Source of the DNA: CAYOWQ01 sp964407695
GTDB taxonomy: Bacteria > Planctomycetota > Phycisphaerae > Phycisphaerales > SM1A02
Assembly: GCA_964407695.1 (NCBI GenBank)
Contig: CAYOWQ010000001.1
Span: 628,349-692,348, forward strand
Direction of reading: 5' to 3'
Length of the DNA stretch: 64,000 nt
The position numbers and the translations under genes are program-made. Below are positions 26,842 through 35,247 of this stretch, in pieces. A model generated the notes under the pieces. That model worked only from the letters and a program-made list of their open reading frames with translations, ran no database searches and was not told the origin of the DNA. Position 1 is the stretch's first letter. Each line of letters begins with the position of its first letter.

Positions 26842-28320
26842 TTACGAGGCAGCCAACAGGGCATTCAGCGCCTGCTCCGTGCGGTTGGCATGGCGAAGGT
26901 AAAGCCACGCCGCCTGGACTTGCAATGATTCATCAACACGGCCGCCGCCACCCGCAATTCGACCCAACTGGCTGATGTCTGCCTGCGAAAGGGTGCCCGC
27001 ATATCGTGCCAGCAGAATCAGGGCCATCGAATCCGCCCGACCCGCGCCCAGGCGCTTCACCACCGACGCGGCATCGCCCGCCCTCGGAGTACGCGCATTC
27101 AACAATCCAAGCAGCACCGCCTCCTGAGTCAGACTGTCATCCTCGATCGTGGACAGCTTCTTCTTGATCGCCTCGGGATCGATCTCGATCAGCCTCGCGG
27201 CCGCGTCGATCGCCAGGTTCGCTCTGATTCCTCGACCCAGTTCGGGTCCTTCAACCCGGTCGATCAGTCGAAGATAGAGCCTGCTGGCCGACTGACTCTG
27301 AAGTTTCTCCGCGAATGCCAGGGCCCACGATGTCGTCGAGAGGTGACCCAGCTCGATAAGGTTGAACAATGCATCGCCCGCGTCCTTTCCGGATGCAAAC
27401 GCTTCACCCGCCTCCGCCATTCGCTCGTTGAGCGCTTCTCCGGTATGCAGTCGCTTGAACGAATCGGGAGGAATCCGGTCCGCCGCGTTCAGCAGAAGCA
27501 GTCCGAATCGGATGAGCTTGAACTGGTCCGGTTTGGTTCCCAGCATGCGGTTCCACTGCTCGAGCCCCATGCCGGGCTTCAGCGCCAGAATTGCCGAGAT
27601 CCCGGCTTCGATCACGCCCGGATCAAGGTCCGCCCGCCCCATCTCGCTCGCCACGAATTCGCAACAGGCGCTGAGTTTGAATTGCTCGATGGCCCTGAAT
27701 AAATCAAAGAGCGTCGTGTCACGCTTCACACCGCTCAGAGAATCAAATCGCTTCTGGATTGCCTCCAACGGCCGGGGATCACCCGCCTGTGCCAGCACAC
27801 ATGCCGAAAGTCCGGCGATCGCGTCATCGCTTGCCGATGTAAGCGGGCGAACAACATCGGGGTCAAGCCGATTCCCGAGCATCTGGCTCGCCGCCAGCAG
27901 CAGTATCCGCGGAAGCGGCTGCAGGTCGGGCCACTTCAACATGTCGTCGATCTTGGACGGATCGATCATTTCCGCGTTCAGCGCGTATTTGATCACCAGC
28001 GTTCGTTCCCCTTCAGATTCAAGACGATTGATCAGCCAGGGATCAACCGACGGCGACGATTCCAACTCTCCCAGTCCCAGCACCGCATCAATCTGCAACG
28101 CCGAACTCGATCCCCCCGCCAGCTTGTGAAACAGCGGCTTGAGCGCGGGGTCGCGAAGATTCCGCAGAGCCACCATCGTTGCATGTTCAGAACCGTCGCT
28201 GCGCGGCTTCAGTGCCCGTTGCAGCGTCTTCACCGACGCATCAAATGGATCAACCCCTCGTTGCAGCCCCATCTGGAGCGCCAACGCCACAGTCATGATC
28301 AAGGTCAGCAGTGCCCGCAT
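26842..28320 (-). CDS. Exported alpha-helical repeat (HEAT-like) protein
   Basis: The protein has 492 residues. An N-terminal hydrophobic segment (LLTLIMTVALALQMG) is a probable signal peptide. The rest is almost entirely amphipathic helices with HEAT/TPR-like spacing, for example ALRNLRDPALKPLFHKLAG, QIDAVLGLGELESSPSVDPWLINRL, and VQAAWLYLRHANRTEQALNALL at the end. No enzymatic motif is visible. It lies between dnaA (29 bp upstream) and the DegT-fold gene (27 bp downstream), so the three are likely co-transcribed. Confidence 0.7.
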   Translation of the reverse strand: MRALLTLIMTVALALQMGLQRGVDPFDASVKTLQRALKPRSDGSEHATMVALRNLRDPALKPLFHKLAGGSSSALQIDAVLGLGELESSPSVDPWLINRLESEGERTLVIKYALNAEMIDPSKIDDMLKWPDLQPLPRILLLAASQMLGNRLDPDVVRPLTSASDDAIAGLSACVLAQAGDPRPLEAIQKRFDSLSGVKRDTTLFDLFRAIEQFKLSACCEFVASEMGRADLDPGVIEAGISAILALKPGMGLEQWNRMLGTKPDQFKLIRFGLLLLNAADRIPPDSFKRLHTGEALNERMAEAGEAFASGKDAGDALFNLIELGHLSTTSWALAFAEKLQSQSASRLYLRLIDRVEGPELGRGIRANLAIDAAARLIEIDPEAIKKKLSTIEDDSLTQEAVLLGLLNARTPRAGDAASVVKRLGAGRADSMALILLARYAGTLSQADISQLGRIAGGGGRVDESLQVQAAWLYLRHANRTEQALNALLAAS

Positions 28321-28349
28321 GCCGACAGTGTATCAGGCCCGACCGTGCA

Positions 28350-29975
28350 TCAGTCGCCGGCTCCGCCCCGCTCAATCGCGTGCCGAATCTCATCCACCAG
28401 AAACCGAAGCTTGATCAAGCCGCTTCCCGTTTCCAGTTCCACCAGGTCGTCCGCCTCCAGCATCTGCCGCACCCGGCCGTCCGCGGTATGGGCGGTCGAG
28501 TGATTGTCACGGCCAAGGCTCCGGGCAATTTCCGGAAAACTCATCGTGGTCAGCTCCCGGGCCAGATACGCCACCAGGCCTCGAGCCAGCACCACTCGCC
28601 GGTGGCGCCCGCTTCCCATCAACTCCGAACGATCCACCGAAAGGCGCGAAATGACAGCCACAATCACCGCCTCAATGCGGATCGGTCCCGTCGTGCGGTG
28701 GCTCTGGTCGGCCACCAATTGATCTACCAAGATCATCCCGATCTCGCCGGAGCTTCCACCATCCGCCTGCCCCTCGCGGCCGGAGACCATGCGCAACGCC
28801 GACAACTTGGTCAGTGCACCCTCGAGCTCGCGCACCGACCCGAGGCAGCGACTCGCTAGAACCTCAATGGCCGCCGGATTCAGACGCACCGATCTCTGCT
28901 CGGCCAGGCGCTGAATCAGGGCCAATCGCGTTGGTCGGTCTGGTGGCTCCACCCGAACCACCATGCCCGACAGAAACCGATTCACCAACCCCTGGCTGAA
29001 TCGCTTGATCAACCTCGGATGCTCATCCGACGCCATCATCAGCCTCGCACCCGACAGGTCGATCGCGTCCATCGTGTGCAGAAACTCAGTCTGAGTCGCC
29101 GTCTTGTTGGCCAGAAAGTGAACGTCGTCAATCGCCAGCAGATCGAGTCGGCGAACCTTCGCACGAAATGACTCCAGTGTGTTGGTTCGCACCGCCGCGA
29201 TGTACTCATTCGTGAACTGCTCGCCGGTGGTGTATCGAACCGCCTTGCGCGGATGCCGCTGCGAAAACCGCAGACACGCGGCCTGCAACAGGTGTGTCTT
29301 GCCGATGCCGCATTCCCCGTGCAGAAACGCCATTCCCGCCGTGCTCTGTCCGTCGGCTTCGCCGATCCGAAGGGCCGCCTCATACGCCAGCCGGTTGCAG
29401 TCTCCGACCACGAAGTCCTCGAACCGCCGCCACCACGTCCGCCGCTCGCCGCGCTGTCTGCCGTCGCCGGCCCGGTCGTGCGCAATCGCCTGATCGGGTT
29501 CGAGGTCAGTCGCTGAACGACGTGCCTCCCCTTGGCGATGGCCCCGATGCTCTCGCGCCGCCGCGTCGGGCAACTGATCCTGACCCCTCGGCGAACCCGA
29601 TGACGGACCAACCGATGAACCGCGGGCCGAACTCGCCGCCGACTCCACAAAGATGGACGGCTCGACCATAAGCTCAACCTTCGCTTCATCGCCAAGCATC
29701 TCCACCGCTACATCCCTCAGCTCCCCCGCAAAATGCGAGCCGATCCAATCCGCCACAATCTGGCTGCTGGCCTTCACATGCACGCGATTGCCGTCGACAT
29801 GCATCCGTGCCGTCTGGTCAAACCACATGTCGTAGCGCCGACGTCCGATTCGACTGGCCAGCATTGAGGAAAACGCATGGCTCTCTGATCCCGAATCAAT
29901 CCCCGGACGGGCTGAGCCATTTCCGCGTTCATGTTGGACCTTGGACATATGGATACTCATCGGTCGGAGGTGCAT
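28350..29975 (-). CDS. dnaA: Chromosomal replication initiator DnaA, divergent
   Basis: The protein has 541 residues. Domain I is at about 35-110 (YDMWFDQTARMHVDGNRVHV). An unusually long, Arg/Ser/Gly-rich linker covers about 115-195. The AAA+ domain follows with Walker A GECGIGKTHLL, Walker B LLAIDDVHFL, and NRFLSGMVVRVEPPDRPTRL around sensor I/box VII. Domain IV carries the HTH: ARGLVAYLARELTTMSFPEIARSLGRDNHSTAH. The DnaA signature, normally GRDHTTVxHA, is here GRDNHSTAHTA. Three in-frame ATGs compete within ten codons. dnaN and gyrB are not next to it. Confidence 0.88.
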   Translation of the reverse strand: MHLRPMSIHMSKVQHERGNGSARPGIDSGSESHAFSSMLASRIGRRRYDMWFDQTARMHVDGNRVHVKASSQIVADWIGSHFAGELRDVAVEMLGDEAKVELMVEPSIFVESAASSARGSSVGPSSGSPRGQDQLPDAAAREHRGHRQGEARRSATDLEPDQAIAHDRAGDGRQRGERRTWWRRFEDFVVGDCNRLAYEAALRIGEADGQSTAGMAFLHGECGIGKTHLLQAACLRFSQRHPRKAVRYTTGEQFTNEYIAAVRTNTLESFRAKVRRLDLLAIDDVHFLANKTATQTEFLHTMDAIDLSGARLMMASDEHPRLIKRFSQGLVNRFLSGMVVRVEPPDRPTRLALIQRLAEQRSVRLNPAAIEVLASRCLGSVRELEGALTKLSALRMVSGREGQADGGSSGEIGMILVDQLVADQSHRTTGPIRIEAVIVAVISRLSVDRSELMGSGRHRRVVLARGLVAYLARELTTMSFPEIARSLGRDNHSTAHTADGRVRQMLEADDLVELETGSGLIKLRFLVDEIRHAIERGGAGD

Positions 29976-30317
29976 GGAGATACCCTGATCGCGCGATTTT
30001 CAGAATCGTCGCGACCTTCAGACGATCCCCTCAAGCTGGCTGCCGAGTCCCTTCCCCGAAGGCCGATGCACCCTCATCGCATCATTCAAACCTCATCGGC
30101 TGATGCGCTTCGCGGCATCGGTCCGTCGATTCCTCAACGCTCCTCCATGAGCATCGATCTGAAGATTAGCGTCCACGCGGCGCCTCTCAACCCGGCGCAA
30201 CACCAAATCTCTTCGAAAAATCCAAAACCCTTGCGCCATCGGGAAATCAGCCCGGAATTTTCTTTTCAACCGTAATGGCGCCGCGTTGTCTATGTGTTGT
30301 GGAAAAGATCCGCCGAC
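29976..30317. other. Intergenic region upstream of dnaA
   Basis: These 342 bp lie between the GNAT gene stop and dnaA. They must carry the dnaA promoter unless dnaA is read through from the GNAT gene. One sequence matching the DnaA-box variant TTTTCCACA lies on the minus strand at 30298-30306, beside a modestly AT-rich stretch. No box cluster is present, so I do not call an origin. Confidence 0.5.
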
Positions 30318-31292
30318 TCAATCCACTTGACAAGCAACTCGACGAATCATCGCCAGGCGCCGAAGCGTTGTCCGGAATCCCATCGACTGATAGAGAGTAC
30401 GGGCAGCCGTATTGTTCTCATCCACTGCGAGCGTAATCGCTCGCTCTGTGCGGCCGCACACCAGATTCATCCCGTGCTGCAGCAGTCGGCGCCCCAGCCC
30501 CGCTCCGCGAGCCGCCTTCGCCACGCCGAGATACACCAACTCCACGGCATTCGCTGCGGGAGATGGATTGAGCAAAAGCACGCCCGCCGGCATGTCGTCG
30601 ACCAGCAGCAGCGTCCAGAGGGATGGATCGAATTCACCCGTGGCTTGATGGCCGTTCAGAATGTCGCTCGTGGCTCGTATTCCACACAGCCCCGGGCAAT
30701 CGGTCGTCGCTTCATAGCTTCGCTCGAGTGCTTCCTCAAAGCTGGCTCGCTGCTGCTCTGCATACGCCGTAACCCTGGCGTTCGACGGCCATGCCACCTC
30801 CACCCGATCCCGTGCAGCAGGCAGATGCCGCTCCAGATACGCCAGGTTGGCCAGCATGCAGAACCCGCCTTCGACAAACGTCTTCCGCATCACCTGGTCT
30901 CGCGGCTCCAAGAGTGCCTGCCCCAGCACCACCGCCGATCCGGCCAACTCTTTCATCGCCTGATCAAGAAGCCAGCCGACCTCCTCAACTCCAGCCTTCT
31001 TCCATGGCGCAGTGGCAAAAACCATCGCGGTTCGACCCGGATTCGGCACCGCCAACACCGACGCATTCAGCCGGCCGTCCCGTCCCTCCAGCCCCCAGAA
31101 CCGGTCCAGCGCCACCGCGTGGTCGCGAGCATGCCTTAAGAAACGCTCCACATGACCCGCGTCCGCCGTTCCACCCTGCGCCAGCAGCATCGTGGCCGCC
31201 TCGACCAGCCGCTCCGCGCCACAGCGCACCACTCGGGCTCCTTGCGGCGAGCGCAGATCCGCATCTGTGGGCTTGATCGGTATCGCCGACAT
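30318..31292 (-). CDS. Double-GNAT acetyltransferase (mycothiol-synthase-like layout)
   Basis: The protein has 324 residues with two GNAT-like halves. The N-terminal half (about 20-155) is degenerate. The C-terminal half carries the acetyl-CoA loop, VYLGVAKAARGAGLGRRLLQHGM (key R-G-A-G-L-G), then ITLAVDENNTAARTLYQSMGFR, standard GNAT motifs A and B. The layout resembles mycothiol synthase, but the acceptor is unknown. It starts 12 bp after the stop of the upstream membrane-protein gene, indicating co-transcription. Confidence 0.8.
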   Translation of the reverse strand: MSAIPIKPTDADLRSPQGARVVRCGAERLVEAATMLLAQGGTADAGHVERFLRHARDHAVALDRFWGLEGRDGRLNASVLAVPNPGRTAMVFATAPWKKAGVEEVGWLLDQAMKELAGSAVVLGQALLEPRDQVMRKTFVEGGFCMLANLAYLERHLPAARDRVEVAWPSNARVTAYAEQQRASFEEALERSYEATTDCPGLCGIRATSDILNGHQATGEFDPSLWTLLLVDDMPAGVLLLNPSPAANAVELVYLGVAKAARGAGLGRRLLQHGMNLVCGRTERAITLAVDENNTAARTLYQSMGFRTTLRRLAMIRRVACQVD

Positions 31293-31304
31293 GGTCGCCG
31301 GATT

Positions 31305-31949
31305 CTAAGGCAGGTCATCCAGGGAGTGCATTGAGCCTGGCGCTTGAACCTGAGGCCGCCGATGCATCGCCCCGCACTCGGTGCACCAAGGTGAACCACC
31401 GATTGGATAGGCGCAAAATTCACAGAGATTGCGCTGCTGTCGTCGCCGCCGCCGAATGACAGGTCCGCAGAACACGATCAATCCCCAGAAGCCTGAAATG
31501 GCAGTCGTGTTCTTGACGAATCCCGGCAAATACAGCGCAACTCCAAGAGGGTGCTCGCCGCCGAGGTTCACGAACATGTACCCCTCTTCGGAGGTCACTT
31601 CAAGACCTTCCCATCGAAGACAACGAAATGGCCAGCCCTGGGCACAAACGTACGTGGCCTTGGAACGGAGTGCCCACGCTGGAGGAATGTAGGTCAGAGT
31701 TCCATCACTGGCTGGTACGTGCGGCCAAACCGCAATATCGGTTCCAATCTCGTGGGTCAGGCGCGACCAATCCCTTCGTCCCGGGCGGTATTGGCTCCAC
31801 GAACCGGCATCATCGCACCTTCGCCTCCACCGATCCGGCGGCAACTTTGATGCAATCGGCCGCACGAGTTCAAGACCCCATGCCACGACATAGGTCGACA
31901 AGACTCCCAGAATGACGCAGATGGAAGCGAGCACAACGATTCTGCGCAT
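31305..31949 (-). CDS. Membrane protein with C-terminal zinc ribbon
   Basis: The protein has 214 residues. One hydrophobic helix lies at 5-25 (VLASICVILGVLSTYVVAW) and a second near 150-165 (ISGFWGLIVFCGPVI), followed by a basic stop-transfer RRRRRQQR. A four-cysteine ribbon, CEFCAYPIGGSPWCTECG, follows on what should be the cytoplasmic face. The middle about 110 residues would be outside the membrane. The function is unknown. The ribbon resembles those in two other membrane proteins of this window. Confidence 0.65.
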   Translation of the reverse strand: MRRIVVLASICVILGVLSTYVVAWGLELVRPIASKLPPDRWRRRCDDAGSWSQYRPGRRDWSRLTHEIGTDIAVWPHVPASDGTLTYIPPAWALRSKATYVCAQGWPFRCLRWEGLEVTSEEGYMFVNLGGEHPLGVALYLPGFVKNTTAISGFWGLIVFCGPVIRRRRRQQRNLCEFCAYPIGGSPWCTECGAMHRRPQVQAPGSMHSLDDLP

Positions 31950-32058
31950 GTCAACGCTTGGACGCTCTCTTCACGCGGCGTCAGCGCGCAGGCTCCCACG
32001 TCTTGTCAGGATGGACGAACCTTTTCCGCTTCCTGCTTCGTTCACGATCAACCCCGCC

Positions 32059-33456
32059 CTACACCACCTTCATCGCCAGAATCGTCTGGTCATCCGCGGG
32101 CCGAACTCCCGCCTCATGCTCTCGCAGGGCGGTAATGATTGAATTCACCACGCACGCCGGCTCACCGGAACACGTCAACAGAGCCCGCTCGATGCCCTCG
32201 GTACCGAACATCGTGCGCTGCGGGTTCATCGCCTCGGTGATTCCATCCGTATAAAGCACCAGCGTCTCGCCCGGGCTGAGCGTCATGGTGCTCTCGTCGA
32301 ACGACGCCTCGCTCATGACTCCTAACGGCAGAGAACCCGATTCGTCCAGCCGCCTCGTCGGGACGCCTTCACCCGCCGCCTTCACCAGCGGCGGGTTATG
32401 TCCCGCGCGGGTGTACGTGAGCTGGCGCGTCGCCGGATCGTAGATCGCAATGAACGCGGTGGTGAACGACTGTTCAATCCGCTTGGCGCAAAGCTGCTCG
32501 TTCAAGTGCGATGTCAACTGCGCTGTCCCGTCCGGCACATGCGGAAACGCATACAGGATCGCATGCAGCATCGCCATCACCACCGCAGCACTTGGCCCAT
32601 GCCCAGAGACATCCGCGATCATGATCCCGAAGCGATCATCCGGCGTCCGCGCTTCCTTGCCCCCGATCTCGCTGAACCGACGAAACGTGTACATGTCCCC
32701 GCCCGCCTCATCAAACGTCGCATACGACGCGGCCAGCGTCACCCCCGGGATATCCGGCATCGCCTCCGGCAGAAGAGACCGCTGGATCGAGGCGATTCGC
32801 TCCATCTCCCGCCGGATCCGTTCGTTGGCCTCGCGAAGCTGCTTCGCCGTCAGAACATTCTTCACCTGCCCGCCGATCAGGTTGGAGCGCAGCACAGCCT
32901 CTTCAACGTTCTCCATCGAAAAACCAGTCGGCGATTTCCGGAACCAGACAACCCAATTCAACGGTTCCCCGTTGTCGAACATCGGGATGGCCATCATCGA
33001 TCGTTGATTCCGGAGCGAAGGGCCCAGCACGGGATCATCCTCGATGTCGAGATAGTGAATCACCTGCGGAAACGCACTGCGGATCACCTCGCCAAGAAAC
33101 CCGCCGCGATGAATCGGCATCGTCCTCGCGGCCGTCCATGTGTCCTCCTGGTCGTAGTCGTTGTCGTCGTCCAGCAGGCGCCGGGTCACCTTGTATTCAC
33201 CCGCCCCAAGGCCGCGGCAGGAGATGGTCAGAAACCCGTCTGTCTCAAACAGAACGGAAAAGCCCGCCCGATACGCCCGTTGCACCTCGATTGGATCGGT
33301 GGCTCGGCTGACGGCGCCAACCATCTCCATCAGCACCGGGATCTTCTTGCTCGCGCCAAGATTCAGCACCTGCATCCCCGGGGCATGAGCAGCCTCCGCC
33401 AACTGCCGGCTTGCCAGCGCATCGACCGTCGGCGATGCTGTCGCTCGGTCCATCAT
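32059..33456 (-). CDS. GAF-domain PP2C (SpoIIE/RsbU-type) phosphatase
   Basis: The protein has 465 residues. I start at the ATG at 33456, six bases after GGAAGGG; 33453 is also possible. Residues about 20-215 form a GAF-like sensor (IPVLMEMVGAVSRATDP, NQRSMMAIPMFDNGEPLNWVVWFRK). A short coiled linker (EANERIRREMERIASIQRSLLP) is typical of RsbU-type enzymes. The catalytic domain shows AASYATFDEAGGDMY, IMIADVSGHGPSAAVVMAML, YTRAGHNPPLV, LVLYTDGITEAMN and ADDQTILAMK, with the Mn/Mg-binding aspartates. Such enzymes dephosphorylate STAS anti-sigma antagonists. A STAS protein lies at 57979, not adjacent. Confidence 0.9.
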   Translation of the reverse strand: MMDRATASPTVDALASRQLAEAAHAPGMQVLNLGASKKIPVLMEMVGAVSRATDPIEVQRAYRAGFSVLFETDGFLTISCRGLGAGEYKVTRRLLDDDNDYDQEDTWTAARTMPIHRGGFLGEVIRSAFPQVIHYLDIEDDPVLGPSLRNQRSMMAIPMFDNGEPLNWVVWFRKSPTGFSMENVEEAVLRSNLIGGQVKNVLTAKQLREANERIRREMERIASIQRSLLPEAMPDIPGVTLAASYATFDEAGGDMYTFRRFSEIGGKEARTPDDRFGIMIADVSGHGPSAAVVMAMLHAILYAFPHVPDGTAQLTSHLNEQLCAKRIEQSFTTAFIAIYDPATRQLTYTRAGHNPPLVKAAGEGVPTRRLDESGSLPLGVMSEASFDESTMTLSPGETLVLYTDGITEAMNPQRTMFGTEGIERALLTCSGEPACVVNSIITALREHEAGVRPADDQTILAMKVV

Positions 33457-33952
33457 GAACATCCCTTCCGATCGCGATCGTCGCGACCACCACTCAGACT
33501 GGCCCGATGATAGCGCTCTCAATGCGGCCCTCATCGCCGCGATAGAGCAGGCGGAGGCGTCGTGGGCCGAAGGCGGCATCCCCATCGGCAGTGTGCTCCT
33601 CGATGCCAAGGGCGAAATCGTGGCCAGGGGTCACAATCAGCGGGTTCAATCCGGCGATCCCACCGCCCACGCCGAGGTCGATTGCATTCGCCGGGCCGGC
33701 CGCCGCCGCGATTTGTCAAGCCTCACCCTCGTCTCCACCCTCAGTCCGTGTCCCATGTGCTCCGGCACCGCAATCCTCTTCCGCATTCCCAGGGTCCTGG
33801 TCGGCGAAAACCAGACCTTCATGGGAGCTGAGGACTGGATGCGTCACTGCGGCGTCTCCCTCCGCCATGCCGACGACGATCGCTGCATCGCCCTCATGCG
33901 GCGACTCCAGACCGAAAAGCCCGACCTCTGGGCCGAAGACATCGGCCTCTGA
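33455..33952 (+). CDS. Cytosine deaminase, yeast Fcy1-like
   Basis: The protein has 165 residues. Zinc and catalytic motifs are HAE (His72, Glu74) and PCPMC (Cys99, Cys102). The C-terminal signature, with IPRVLVGENQTFMG, a DDDRC motif and DLWAEDIGL at the very end, matches the compact yeast-type cytosine deaminase rather than the TadA or guanine deaminases. It should convert cytosine to uracil in pyrimidine salvage. Its ATG overlaps the divergent phosphatase start codon, and no ribosome site is visible, so the true start may differ slightly. The remaining length fits the family. Confidence 0.88.
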   Translation: MNIPSDRDRRDHHSDWPDDSALNAALIAAIEQAEASWAEGGIPIGSVLLDAKGEIVARGHNQRVQSGDPTAHAEVDCIRRAGRRRDLSSLTLVSTLSPCPMCSGTAILFRIPRVLVGENQTFMGAEDWMRHCGVSLRHADDDRCIALMRRLQTEKPDLWAEDIGL

Positions 33953-33969
33953 GAGGAATGCCGATCACC

Positions 33970-33990
33970 CGCCCGGCCCCGCGCCGGGCG
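33970..33990. terminator. GC hairpin between convergent genes
   Basis: CGCCCGGC and GCCGGGCG form a perfect 8-bp stem with a CCCGC loop, midway between the stops of the deaminase and the tagged esterase. It has no T-tract, so it may need other factors to terminate. Confidence 0.5.
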
Positions 33991-34010
33991 AGCGATCGCA
34001 TCGGTGAGGT

Positions 34011-35054
34011 CTAGTCGCCCCACCTCGAGAGCAGCAGCCCCAGGTCGGGCCCGCCGACGATCCCGTCGTTGTCGATATCAGCCTGCGGGTTCGGTGTGCC
34101 CCATGCCGAGAGCAGCAGTCCCAGATCCGCGCCGTCCACCTGCCCCGAACAGTCCAGGTCGGCCCGAACCGTCGAGTTCAGCAGCACTGGAATCAACGCG
34201 GCCACATCCTGTCCCAGCGCCACCTGCCCCCCGAATCCCTCGAATCCATGCCCAGCGCCGTCGGCGGGAAAGATGCTCGCGGAAATCCCGTTCTGCACCA
34301 GGGCTGCAGCCATGATCGTGGAATGTTCAAACGGCACCACCATGTCCTCGGTGCCGTGATAGAACGCTCCCGGAGGATCGCATGGATCGACGAAATCAAC
34401 CGGCGACGCATCCTGATAGAGCGTGAATGTCCCTTTGTTCAGCGGCGCGCCGAGAAACTTCGTGAGCGCTGCATCCGGCCCATACTGCACCACGTCATAC
34501 ACCGCGTCCGACAAACCCCAGAGGCTGACAAATCCATCCACGTAGTACCCGCCCGGCGGGGTCGGCAATGGTTCAAACATCGCCTCGCCATTGGTCACCG
34601 CCAGCATCATCGCCAGGTGCCCGCCTGCCGACGATCCGATCGCCACCACCGTTTTCCCGAGGCCGAACTGTCCGCCGCCGTTGGGGAGTCGCGTCCAGCG
34701 CAACACCGCCTTCACATCCTGAACCGCCTGCGGAAATGACGGTTCACCATTCGCCGCCAGCGTGTAGTTGCAACTCACCACCCCGAATCCCGCGTTCGCC
34801 AGCGCAGTGCAGAAGGCCGCGTTGTTCGCCTTGTCGCCCGCCGACCACCCACCCCCATGCACAAAAAGCACCGTCGGTGTTCCCGCTTCAAGTCCGTCGT
34901 CGGGCAGGTAGACATCAAGCGTTGGATCCGAACTTCCAGGCGAAAAATAGTCGAGATCGATCGTGACGTTCGCTCCCATCACCGTAGCGCCGATTCCAAG
35001 GGCTGCGAACCAGGTCATGGCGTTCTTCGCGCGCACTACATCATCGAGAAGCAT
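34011..35054 (-). CDS. Secreted alpha/beta-hydrolase (esterase) with dockerin-like tag
   Basis: The protein has 347 residues. The start at 35054 gives eight bases to AAGGAG; the ATG at 35060 is too close. An N-terminal hydrophobic stretch, TWFAALGIGATVMGAN, is the likely signal. Catalytic motifs are HGGGWSAGDK (oxyanion loop), GSSAGGHLA (nucleophile Ser), YHGTEDMVVPF (Asp) and GAGHGFEG (His), the BD-FAE/carboxylesterase layout. Two dockerin-like units end the protein (DLDCSGQVDGADLGLLL and DIDNDGIVGGPDLGLLL). Activity on acetyl or feruloyl esters of polysaccharides is plausible but unproven. Confidence 0.85.
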   Translation of the reverse strand: MLLDDVVRAKNAMTWFAALGIGATVMGANVTIDLDYFSPGSSDPTLDVYLPDDGLEAGTPTVLFVHGGGWSAGDKANNAAFCTALANAGFGVVSCNYTLAANGEPSFPQAVQDVKAVLRWTRLPNGGGQFGLGKTVVAIGSSAGGHLAMMLAVTNGEAMFEPLPTPPGGYYVDGFVSLWGLSDAVYDVVQYGPDAALTKFLGAPLNKGTFTLYQDASPVDFVDPCDPPGAFYHGTEDMVVPFEHSTIMAAALVQNGISASIFPADGAGHGFEGFGGQVALGQDVAALIPVLLNSTVRADLDCSGQVDGADLGLLLSAWGTPNPQADIDNDGIVGGPDLGLLLSRWGD

Positions 35055-35247
35055 GGGCATCTCTCCTTGAGCCGAGCGACAACCCCTCGCCGTCACGCGC
35101 GGCGACCGAGCCGTCGGTGGATTGTGATCGCAGAGTGGCGCCTCCACCATTGAGGCGCCGAACGATCAACGTCGATCCTCGCCGACTATTTCACAACATT
35201 GAAATGTTCAGGTGTCCGATCCGTTTCGTGGACTCGAGTCGCGAACA

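Noticed and set aside
29976..30317. Replication origin upstream of dnaA
   Set aside because: Only one DnaA-box-like site (30298-30306) is visible, without a cluster or a strong AT-rich unwinding element.
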